Below are positions 56,821 to 64,000 of a stretch of DNA of 64,000 nucleotides, piece by piece. The translations under genes and the position numbers were made by a program. Source of the stretch: Qipengyuania algicida (lineage in GTDB: Bacteria > Pseudomonadota > Alphaproteobacteria > Sphingomonadales > Sphingomonadaceae). The notes below the pieces were generated by a model. That model was given only the letters and a program-made list of their open reading frames with translations, did not search any database and was not told the DNA's origin. The stretch lies in assembly GCF_009828025.1 (NCBI RefSeq), contig NZ_WTYA01000004.1, positions 1-64,000 of the forward strand, written 5' to 3'. Within the stretch, counting starts at the first letter, position 1, and every line of letters begins with the position of its first letter.

Positions 56821-58065
56821 GTGGATCGACGCAATTTTATCGCAACTGCCGGGTTGGCGAGTCTGGCCAGCGCCATTCCGTTACGCGCGATGGCGCAAGC
56901 GAGTGGCACTCTGCCCAACCTCGCGGCTGCAAGCTCGCCTATCTCTTCGCAAGAGCGCAAGGCCCGGATTGCCCGCGCCGCAGCGCTGATGCGAGCGCAC
57001 GATATCGACGCCGTGTTGATCGAAGCCGGATCGAGCATGGTCTATTTCACTGGCGTCCAATGGTGGCGCAGCGAAAGACTGACCGGGGCGGTGATGACAC
57101 GCGAAGGCGCGATCGCCATCGTGACCCCGTTCTTCGAGGAACCGTCGGTCCGCGAAACGCTCGGCGTTGAAGCCGAAGTCCTGACCTGGAACGAGGATGA
57201 GAACCCGCTCGCGATCCTTGGGGCATGGCTGACCCGGCAGGGGCTGGGCAAGGGGCGCATCGGGATCGAGGAGACGGTGCGCTATTTCGCGGTCGACCGC
57301 CTGCAGCACGCACTTCCGCAAGCCAGCATCGTCAATGCCGATGCGGTGGTGCGCGGGTGCCGGATGATCAAATCTCCAGCGGAATTGGCCCTGATGCAGA
57401 CCGCGACCGACATCACCATGGCGGCCTATCGCTATGTCTATCCGCGCATCGAAGCGGGCATGAGCCCGCAAGACATCGGCGGGATGATCAACGACGCGAC
57501 GACCAAGATGGGAGGCGTCCCGGAGTTCGCTCTCGTCCTGCTGGGTGAAGGCAGCGCCTATCCCCACGGATCGCACCAGAAGCAGGAAGTGCGCGAAGGT
57601 TCGGTGGTGCTGCTCGATTGCGGTTGCAACGTCCATGGCTACCAGTCCGACATCTCACGCAGCTTTGTGTTCGGTGACGCGACGCCAAAACAACGGCTCG
57701 TCTGGAACCAGATGCGCCGGGGGCAGCAGATCGCCTTCGAAACGGCACAGATCGGCACGCCAGCAGGCAAGGTGGACGATGCAGTGCGGGCCTATTATCG
57801 CGCGCTGGGATACGGGCCAGGCTACAAGCTGCCCGGCACCTCGCACCGCACCGGCCATGGGATCGGATTGGACGGGCACGAGCCGGTCAATCTGGTTCAT
57901 GGTGAGACGACGAAGCTGGCGGCCGGCATGTGTTTTTCGGATGAGCCGGGAATTTATATCCCGGGCGAATTCGGCATCCGGATCGAGGATTGCTTCCACA
58001 TGACCGAAAGCGGCCCGCGCTGGTTCAGCACGCCGCCGCGCTCGCTCGACGATCCGATTGGTTAG
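56821..58065 (+). CDS. exported M24 family metallopeptidase (Xaa-Pro type)
   Basis: 414 residues from GTG 56821 with GGGGGAGGGGG upstream. A Tat-like signal (VDRRNFIATAGLASLASAIP) precedes a pita-bread fold. Metal ligands are visible: LLDCGCN and SDISRSF (two Asp), HRTGHGIGLDGHE (His), SDEPGIY and GIRIEDC (two Glu). It should be a periplasmic aminopeptidase P/prolidase-like enzyme. Its last 41 bp overlap the convergent DUF817 gene. Confidence 0.92.
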   Translation: MDRRNFIATAGLASLASAIPLRAMAQASGTLPNLAAASSPISSQERKARIARAAALMRAHDIDAVLIEAGSSMVYFTGVQWWRSERLTGAVMTREGAIAIVTPFFEEPSVRETLGVEAEVLTWNEDENPLAILGAWLTRQGLGKGRIGIEETVRYFAVDRLQHALPQASIVNADAVVRGCRMIKSPAELALMQTATDITMAAYRYVYPRIEAGMSPQDIGGMINDATTKMGGVPEFALVLLGEGSAYPHGSHQKQEVREGSVVLLDCGCNVHGYQSDISRSFVFGDATPKQRLVWNQMRRGQQIAFETAQIGTPAGKVDDAVRAYYRALGYGPGYKLPGTSHRTGHGIGLDGHEPVNLVHGETTKLAAGMCFSDEPGIYIPGEFGIRIEDCFHMTESGPRWFSTPPRSLDDPIG

Positions 58066-58897
58066 CTTCGGGAGCTTTGATCGGTGACACGAGGCTCACC
58101 AGCACGAAACTGACCATCATCAGCAGGAACCAGCTGCCCAGCTTGGCAACACCGACCATGTGCCATTGCTCCTCTTGCCCCGGATAGCTCCAGGCATGAG
58201 CAAAAGTGCCGATGTTTTCAGCACCCCAGATGAACACCGCTACGAGCAAGAAGCCGAGCAGCAGCGGCATCCAGCGATGGCTGCGCCAGTTCCTGAAATA
58301 CACCCGCGTCCGCGCGAATATCAGCGCAGTGGCTGCGAACAGTGCCAGCCTGATGTCGGGAAGCCAGTGATGGGCGAAGAAATTGACATAGATCGCCGTT
58401 GCCAGCGCATACGTCATCCAGCGCGGCGGATAGGCAGTGTAGCGGAAATCAAAGATTCGCCAGACGCGGGCAATGTAGCTGCCGACGCTCGCATACATGA
58501 AGCCAGAAAACAGCGGCACCGCACCGATGTGGAGGACACTGGGTTCGGGGTAGACCCAGGAGCCGGTGCTCGTCTTGAACAGCTCCATCACCGTGCCGAC
58601 GACATGGAAGATCAGGATGACCTTCGCCTCGGCCCAGGTCTCGAGCCGGAAAGCCAGCATCGCGATCTGGATCAGCAGCGCACAAATTGTCAGGAAATCG
58701 TAGCGATAGAGCGGCGCGTTTGGCGGATAGACGAAATGCGTCACCAGCAGAACGCCCAGCATCAATGCGCCGAACAGGCAGGCCCATCCCTGCTTGAACC
58801 CGAACAGCAGGAATTCGTACAGCCACAAGCGCCAGCCAGTGTCCGGATCGAAGTTCTCAAGCCGGAGCCGAACCGCTTGAAAGCGGGAATGCCTCAA
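58025..58897 (-). CDS. DUF817 integral membrane protein
   Basis: 290 residues with about eight membrane helices, starting at TTG 58897 (CAGGGG upstream). The DUF817 hallmark FLLFGFKQGWACLFGALML and HVVGTVMELFKTSTGSWVYPE is clear. The family function is unknown. It lies 4 bp after the vWA gene on the same strand and overlaps the 3' end of the M24 gene. Confidence 0.9.
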   Translation of the reverse strand: MRHSRFQAVRLRLENFDPDTGWRLWLYEFLLFGFKQGWACLFGALMLGVLLVTHFVYPPNAPLYRYDFLTICALLIQIAMLAFRLETWAEAKVILIFHVVGTVMELFKTSTGSWVYPEPSVLHIGAVPLFSGFMYASVGSYIARVWRIFDFRYTAYPPRWMTYALATAIYVNFFAHHWLPDIRLALFAATALIFARTRVYFRNWRSHRWMPLLLGFLLVAVFIWGAENIGTFAHAWSYPGQEEQWHMVGVAKLGSWFLLMMVSFVLVSLVSPIKAPEANQSDRRASAAAC

Positions 58898-58901
58898 ACG
58901 C

Positions 58902-60083
58902 TCACCCCTGCTTGCGACTCAATTCCCGCATTGCATCGTCGAGCCCGTCCAGCGTCAGCGGGTACATCCGGTCCTTGACCAGATGCTTCATCACCTTGGT
59001 GCTCTGCGAATAGCTCCACTGCTTTTCGGGCACCGGGTTCAGCCAGACGGTGGCGGGATAGGTTTCCACCACACGTTGCATCCATGTGGCGCCCGCCTCT
59101 TCATTCATATGCTCGACGCTGCCGCCCGGATGGGTGATCTCGTAGGGGCTCATGGCGGCATCGCCGACGAATATCACCTTGTAGTCGTGCCCGAATTTGT
59201 GGAGCAGGTCCCAGGTCTTGGTGCGTTCCTGCCAGCGCCGACGGTTATCCTTCCAAACGCCTTCGTAAAGGCAATTGTGGAAATAGAAGAATTCCAGGTT
59301 CTTGAACTCGGTCGTCGCGGCGCTGAACAATTCCTCGCACAGCTTGATGAAGGGATCCATCGAACCGCCGACGTCGAGGAACAGCAGCAGCTTCACCGCA
59401 TTGCGCCGTTCAGGCCGCATGCGGATATCGAGCCAGCCCTGCTTTGCCGTCCCCTCGATCGTCGCGTCGAGATCGAGCTGGTCCGCGGCACCCTCGCGCG
59501 CGAAGCGACGCAGGCGGCGCAGCGCCATCTTGATGTTGCGGGTGCCCAGTTCCTTGGTGTTGTCGAGGTTCTTGAACTCGCGCTTGTCCCAGACCTTCAA
59601 CGCGCGCTTGTGCTTGCTCTCTCCGCCAATCCGCACGCCTTCGGGATTGTAGCCCGAATTGCCGAACGGGCTGGTGCCGCCGGTGCCGATCCACTTGCTG
59701 CCGCCCTGGTGGCGTTTTTCCTGCTCTTCGAGACGTTTCTTGAGCGTTTCCATGATCTCGTCCCAACTGCCGAGGGATTTGATCGCTTCCATCTCCTCAG
59801 GCGTAAGGAACTTCTCCGCCACCGCTTTCAGCCAGTCTTCCGGAATATCGACCGGGTTCTGACCGTAATCGCTGAAGATGCCCTTGAAAACGCGCTGGAA
59901 CACCTGATCGAACCGGTCGAGCAGCCCTTCGTCCTTCACAAACGTCGCACGGGAAAGGTAATAGAACGCTTCGGGCGATTGCCCGATTACATCCCGATCG
60001 AGCGCCTCGATCAGAGTGAGGTGTTCCTTGAAGCTGGCGGGAATGCCCGCCGCGCGCAGCTCGTCGACGAAATTGAAGAACAT
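58902..60083 (-). CDS. vWA domain protein, CoxE-like
   Basis: 393 residues. The N-terminal helical part (FVDELRAAGIPASFKEHLTL) and the C-terminal von Willebrand A domain with LLFLDVGGSMDPF (MIDAS DxGxS) match CoxE-type proteins. These pair with MoxR ATPases as chaperones or metal inserters for membrane or cofactor-containing proteins. A MoxR gene lies 1.5 kb upstream on the same strand with an opposite-strand chemoreceptor-like gene between them. Confidence 0.9.
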   Translation of the reverse strand: MFFNFVDELRAAGIPASFKEHLTLIEALDRDVIGQSPEAFYYLSRATFVKDEGLLDRFDQVFQRVFKGIFSDYGQNPVDIPEDWLKAVAEKFLTPEEMEAIKSLGSWDEIMETLKKRLEEQEKRHQGGSKWIGTGGTSPFGNSGYNPEGVRIGGESKHKRALKVWDKREFKNLDNTKELGTRNIKMALRRLRRFAREGAADQLDLDATIEGTAKQGWLDIRMRPERRNAVKLLLFLDVGGSMDPFIKLCEELFSAATTEFKNLEFFYFHNCLYEGVWKDNRRRWQERTKTWDLLHKFGHDYKVIFVGDAAMSPYEITHPGGSVEHMNEEAGATWMQRVVETYPATVWLNPVPEKQWSYSQSTKVMKHLVKDRMYPLTLDGLDDAMRELSRKQG

Positions 60084-60210
60084 GACGGCAAGCTTAGGCG
60101 AGCGCGCGGCGCGAAACCAGCCCCTGCATTTTCATTTGCTATACTTAACCACCCCCTAACTTCTGCGCGCTAAATCCGCTGCGAAATTAAAGACAAGGGG
60201 TTGCTGTCGC

Positions 60211-61611
60211 ATGGAATTGAGCGCGCTGGATGCCAAGGGTGCATCCGCCATCGATCTTATCCCGGAGGCCTGCGGCAAGGTTACCGTGGGCTGTTCCGAT
60301 GTCGCCGGCATCGTCCAGGCAGTTATTGACACTTCGAGTGTGTTGCGCGCCGAACATATCGAATTGCAGGGCACGGTTCACGAACTCGAACGCGACCAAC
60401 GCAAGGTCGCCGAAGCGAGCGACGAAGCAAGACTGCTGTCAGCGCGGGCAATCGATCGCCTGTCGCAAGGCACGCATATGATCCAGTCCTCGCTGGGGCA
60501 GATTTCGGATCTCCTCGAACTGGTCGACGCCTTGGCATCGCATGTCACCGGCTTTGCAGCCGCAATGGATCAGGTGAAACGGTGTTCGAAGGATATCGAG
60601 CAGATTGCGGAAACCACGAACATCCTGGCACTCAACGCCACGATCGAAGCGATGCGTGCGGGCGATGCAGGGCGCACCTTCGCGGTCGTGGCCAATGAGG
60701 TGAAGAGCCTCGCTGGTGAAACGCGCAAGGCAACGGACGAGATTGCGGACGTTATCGACACCCTGGGCGGCGAAGCAGCCTCGGTGATCGAGCGGATCGA
60801 GGTCGGCGCGAAGGCCAGCACCGAGGCCAAGAGCTCCGTCGCCAGTATCGAACAAACCATCGAAGACGTTTCGCGTCTGGTGGGCGAGGTCGATTCGCAG
60901 AACGACCAGATCGCGCGCGCAACCGGCATGATGACCGATCACGTTACCCGCGTACAGCAGGTCATCGAGAGCTTCGACCAGGCAGCTTCCGATAATGAGA
61001 GCAAGCTCGAAACCGTCCATGCACGGGTGGAGGACCTGGAGATGGTCGCAAGCGATATGTTCGACAGCCTCGTCCACGCCGGGCTGTCACCGCAGGACAG
61101 CGCGATGGTCGAGATGGCGCAGCGCCACGCTCAGGAGATCGTCGCCATGGCGGAAGACGCGATTGCCTCAGGTAAACTCTCGATGGAGCAATTGTTCGAC
61201 GACCAGTATGTCCTGATCGAAGGCTCCAACCCGCAGCGCTTCCGCAACAAATTAATGGATTGGGCTCACGCCAACTGGCGCCATAAGCTGGACGAAGTCG
61301 CCGGGTCGGACCCGCGGATCGTCGCCGCGGCCTGCACCGATATGCGCGGTCACCTGCCGACTCACCTTTCAAAGCATTCGCAGGCACCGACCGGCGACAA
61401 GACCCACGATACGCAATTCTGCCGCAACGGCCGGATGATCCTCGATCCGATCGACCAGCGCGCGAAGGTCAAGACCAAGCCATATATGATGGCGGTCTAT
61501 CGTCAGGAAGGCGACGGCAAGACCTATCGCGTCGTTCGCAATGTCTACGTGACGGCAACGATTGGCGGTCGCCGCTGGGGTGATTTCGAACTGGCTTACG
61601 TCCTCGACTGA
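60211..61611 (+). CDS. soluble methyl-accepting chemotaxis-like protein
   Basis: 466 residues without any membrane segment. Residues 50-300 are a long coiled coil with the MCP hairpin tip ([20 protein letters not shown], then [14 protein letters not shown], about 135-170). Residues 310-466 form a C-terminal domain ending [15 protein letters not shown], which resembles the Cache-like C-terminal domain of some alphaproteobacterial receptors. It thus senses a cytoplasmic signal and may activate a CheA kinase. The stop of the MoxR gene follows 4 bp after its own stop on the opposite strand. Confidence 0.88.
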   Translation: MELSALDAKGASAIDLIPEACGKVTVGCSDVAGIVQAVIDTSSVLRAEHIELQGTVHELERDQRKVAEASDEARLLSARAIDRLSQGTHMIQSSLGQISDLLELVDALASHVTGFAAAMDQVKRCSKDIEQIAETTNILALNATIEAMRAGDAGRTFAVVANEVKSLAGETRKATDEIADVIDTLGGEAASVIERIEVGAKASTEAKSSVASIEQTIEDVSRLVGEVDSQNDQIARATGMMTDHVTRVQQVIESFDQAASDNESKLETVHARVEDLEMVASDMFDSLVHAGLSPQDSAMVEMAQRHAQEIVAMAEDAIASGKLSMEQLFDDQYVLIEGSNPQRFRNKLMDWAHANWRHKLDEVAGSDPRIVAAACTDMRGHLPTHLSKHSQAPTGDKTHDTQFCRNGRMILDPIDQRAKVKTKPYMMAVYRQEGDGKTYRVVRNVYVTATIGGRRWGDFELAYVLD

Positions 61612-61615
61612 AAAC

Positions 61616-62464
61616 TCAGCTCTGCCGCCGGGCCATGAACGCAAGGCGCTCGAACAGCATCACGTCCTGCTCGTTCTTCAGCAGCGCGCCATGCAGCGGC
61701 GGGATCGCGCTGTTCGGATTGGCGTCCTGCAACACTTCGAGCGGCATATCCTCGTTGAGTAGAAGCTTAAGCCAGTCGAGCAATTCGCTGGTCGATGGCT
61801 TTTTCTTGAGGCCGGGAACCTCGCGGATTTCGTAAAATACGTCCATCGCCTTCTTAACCAGCGTCTTCTGGATGCCAGGGAAGTGGACGTCGATGATTTC
61901 CTGCATCGTGTCGCGATCGGGAAACTTGATGTAGTGGAAGAAGCAGCGGCGCAGGAATGCGTCGGGCAATTCCTTCTCGTTGTTCGAGGTAATGACGACG
62001 ATCGGGCGTTCCTTGGCTTCGATCCGCTCCTGCGTTTCGTAAACGTCGAAGCTCATCCGGTCGAGTTCCTGCAACAGATCGTTAGGAAACTCGATATCGG
62101 CCTTGTCGATCTCGTCGATCAGCAGCACCGGCAGCTCGGGCGAGGTGAACGCCTCCCACAGCTTGCCCCGCTTGATGTAATTGCTGATGTCGTGAACCCG
62201 CTCATCGCCCAGCTGTCCATCGCGGAGGCGCGCAACGGCGTCATACTCGTAGAGACCCTGATGCGCCTTGGTGGTCGATTTGACGTTCCATTCGATGAGC
62301 GGTGCCCCCATCGCCTTGGCAACTTCGGTGGCCAGCACGGTCTTGCCGGTTCCGGGCTCGCCCTTGACCAGCAAGGGACGGCGCAAGGTGACAGCGGCAT
62401 TGACCGCGACCTTGAGATCCTCCGTGGCGATATAGGAGCTGGTGCCTTCGAAACGCTGCGTCAT
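61616..62464 (-). CDS. MoxR family AAA+ ATPase
   Basis: 282 residues from ATG 62464. Walker A is LLVKGEPGTGKTVLATEVA, Walker B LLIDEIDKAD, sensor 1 VITSNNEKELPDAFLRRC. MoxR ATPases work with vWA proteins such as the CoxE-like one at 58902. The C-terminal half is the MoxR helical lid. Confidence 0.95.
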   Translation of the reverse strand: MTQRFEGTSSYIATEDLKVAVNAAVTLRRPLLVKGEPGTGKTVLATEVAKAMGAPLIEWNVKSTTKAHQGLYEYDAVARLRDGQLGDERVHDISNYIKRGKLWEAFTSPELPVLLIDEIDKADIEFPNDLLQELDRMSFDVYETQERIEAKERPIVVITSNNEKELPDAFLRRCFFHYIKFPDRDTMQEIIDVHFPGIQKTLVKKAMDVFYEIREVPGLKKKPSTSELLDWLKLLLNEDMPLEVLQDANPNSAIPPLHGALLKNEQDVMLFERLAFMARRQS

Positions 62465-62535
62465 CTGGCTATGATCCTCAATTCCAATTGCGATTTGCAA
62501 CTGTGCTAGGGACACGCAATGCCAAGGGCAAGCCA

Positions 62536-63840
62536 TCAGTCATTCAACGAAAGAATCCGCTTGCCGAGCGCCAGCAGTGTGTCAGTGGCAACCGCGTTGT
62601 TCTGGTCATTCCAGGCGAGTGTCAGAATCCGCCAATCACCAGACTTGCTTTGCAGCAGCCACGTCATATCGAGCACGCCCGGTTCGGAACCACCTTTGTA
62701 ACCAATATAGTTCCAGTGCTTGCGCATGTCGTCACCGACGCCGATGTTGATGGCCATGATCTCGCGTGCTTTGGCTGAATCAGGTCCGGTCAATCGTTGG
62801 AGAAGTTTTCGCATCTGATCTGCGCTGACAAACCATTCGATCCGATCGATTGCGACCGGCTTCCCACTGAAAGCCGAGATTACCTGCTCTTGTGGCATTC
62901 GCTCCTTCGGTAGCGACTGGAGCAGTTTACGCCTCGCAGCTTCACCTGCTTTGGCGTACGCTTCAAGTAATGTAGGATCAGACTTGATCGTGAACATTTC
63001 CCTTGTTGTAAGAAACGGAAGTGTCGGTTCGCTTGCCCCACCGCTGGCTGCATATTCCTGCTCAACAACATTGCGCCCCAATAGCGCAATCAACTGGTCA
63101 GCAGCTGTGTTATCGCTGATCTGAATCATCAAGCTGGCCAGCGACTGCACGGTTAGCGGCGAATCCTTGGGCCAGGCTTGGAGCAATCCGCTCGGATACG
63201 ATTTCGCTGTTAAAGGCACGACGTCATTCCATCGATGTTGATCGGCCTTAATGGAATTCGACAGGGCAGACAGGACATATAGCTTGAATGCCGAGCCGAC
63301 GGCCATCGGACGATCTACATTGATGCTGATTAAAGGCCTTTCGCCATCAAGCGGCCCGTAATAGGCGCTGACCGTACCCGGCAAGGCTTTGATGTCGGCG
63401 GAAATCTTGGCTGGCGTATCGTCTACTGCTTCGAAACTGGTCAAGCGAAGCCCTGTGACCAGATGGGACGCATCGGGCGCAATTGTCATGACTCCCGAAC
63501 CAATGGCCTTTTCATAACGAAAAGCGATATTTGCTGAAAAATCGCCAGTCTTTGTGATGCTCTCGACGGCTTGGAGTGGACCGTATGCTGCAACCAATTG
63601 GGTTTGCAAGGCACTCAACTGCGACGGAGAAACCTGGGCGAGGAACTCTGGTGAGAAAACGTCTTTTGCGGGCAGTTTCCCGTTGAGAACCATGACGATC
63701 GCATCAGCTTTTACTCTGAGCGGATCTGCGGATGCGACCTGGCTTTGACTTGCGTCTTTCTGAATCGATTCAGCCAAAGCTCGTTCAGCTGTCGAACACA
63801 ACAAGATGCTCGCGATTCCTAACAGGACGATTTTGCGCAT
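62536..63840 (-). CDS. serine hydrolase, class A beta-lactamase-like
   Basis: 434 residues from ATG 63840 with a Sec signal peptide (IVLLGIASILLCSTAERALA). The class A motifs are present as SAFK in AVGSAFKLYVLSAL, SDN in QISDNTAADQLIALLG, and KGG in GYKGGSEPG. An extra N-terminal domain of about 100 residues (KDVFSPEFLAQVSPSQLSAL) precedes the enzyme. The Glu of classical class A beta-lactamases was not identified, so an esterase or peptidase role is likelier than resistance. Confidence 0.9.
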   Translation of the reverse strand: MRKIVLLGIASILLCSTAERALAESIQKDASQSQVASADPLRVKADAIVMVLNGKLPAKDVFSPEFLAQVSPSQLSALQTQLVAAYGPLQAVESITKTGDFSANIAFRYEKAIGSGVMTIAPDASHLVTGLRLTSFEAVDDTPAKISADIKALPGTVSAYYGPLDGERPLISINVDRPMAVGSAFKLYVLSALSNSIKADQHRWNDVVPLTAKSYPSGLLQAWPKDSPLTVQSLASLMIQISDNTAADQLIALLGRNVVEQEYAASGGASEPTLPFLTTREMFTIKSDPTLLEAYAKAGEAARRKLLQSLPKERMPQEQVISAFSGKPVAIDRIEWFVSADQMRKLLQRLTGPDSAKAREIMAINIGVGDDMRKHWNYIGYKGGSEPGVLDMTWLLQSKSGDWRILTLAWNDQNNAVATDTLLALGKRILSLND

Positions 63841-63944
63841 AATACTATTCCCCCTACCCATTGCAGATACTAACGCTCTACCTCTACCGTTCAAGCACGA
63901 CGTCCTGCCTTTCTAGGGGGCAGCCAGTCTCTAAACGAGGTCTC

Positions 63945-64000
63945 ATGCCAACCGAAAATGTCTCTATCCCGACAAGTCGCGGGTACCAATTGGCCGGATC
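63945..64000 (+). CDS. start of a gene at the right edge, possibly alpha/beta hydrolase (OsmC-fused type)
   Basis: ATG 63945 follows ACGAGG and the first 18 residues read MPTENVSIPTSRGYQLAG, like the N-termini of alpha/beta hydrolases fused to OsmC. Only 56 bp are in the window, so the function is tentative. Confidence 0.5.
   Translation, partial: MPTENVSIPTSRGYQLAG

Overview
The window comes from an alphaproteobacterium, most likely order Sphingomonadales and probably close to Erythrobacter/Erythrobacteraceae. This is inferred from gene content and order (mreB-mreC-mreD-mrdA-rodA divergent from mutL, glyQ-glyS-ppdK, ychF, a DUF817 gene, MoxR/CoxE), from the moderately GC-rich coding sequence and from sphingomonad-type CCCCTCCCGC/GCGGGAGGGG repeats. 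No rRNA locus or CRISPR array is present.

Positions 1-20,246 are accessory. They hold the 5' end of an IS110-family transposase running off the left edge, an HNH-like ORF, a short tyrosine recombinase, a CocE-type esterase behind a membrane LytTR regulator, a GlxA-type AraC regulator, a trypsin-like protease gene broken by a stop codon and a GT-repeat frameshift, a CadC-like regulator divergent from a serine hydrolase, an uncharacterised two-gene pair (12.3-13.7 kb), an IS1182-type transposase, and a stretch of hypothetical genes (15.6-19.8 kb). That stretch includes a translationally coupled soluble + four-TM membrane pair and a single-chain MNT-HEPN protein. It ends at the 3' end of a tRNA-Lys(CUU) gene (20,247-20,322), as expected of a tRNA-associated genomic island.

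From 20.4 kb rightward the sequence is ordinary core chromosome. The rod-shape/elongasome operon runs on the minus strand (mreB, mreC, mreD, PBP2, rodA), divergent from mutL and two small genes. Then follow a MaoC dehydratase, a DUF1206 membrane protein, PhoD-type phosphatase behind ychF, a LysR/YeiH divergent pair, DUF1330-pth-P-loop-rplY, two tandem TraB/GumN proteins, glyQ-glyS, ppdK, a BioC/NDUFAF5-like methyltransferase, comF, hisI, MerR plus acyl-CoA dehydrogenase, an MFS-cysK-dienelactone hydrolase operon with 4-nt overlaps, PilZ, tyrS, a DOMON-like/NamZ/M24 peptidase cluster, DUF817-vWA(CoxE)-MCP-MoxR and a class-A-like serine hydrolase. The first bases of another gene reach the right edge.

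Three observations stand out. (1) glyS carries an in-frame ~120-bp palindromic repeat that adds 40 residues to the glycyl-tRNA synthetase beta chain, resembling Rickettsia palindromic elements. (2) A minus-strand transcript between hisI and comF, with recognisable promoter elements, a 5' hairpin and a strong Rho-independent terminator, is a candidate unannotated small RNA. (3) The 17.1-18.6 kb soluble + membrane gene pair is an unrecognised cassette with the build of a two-component defence system. All functions are read from sequence motifs alone; no database search was run.
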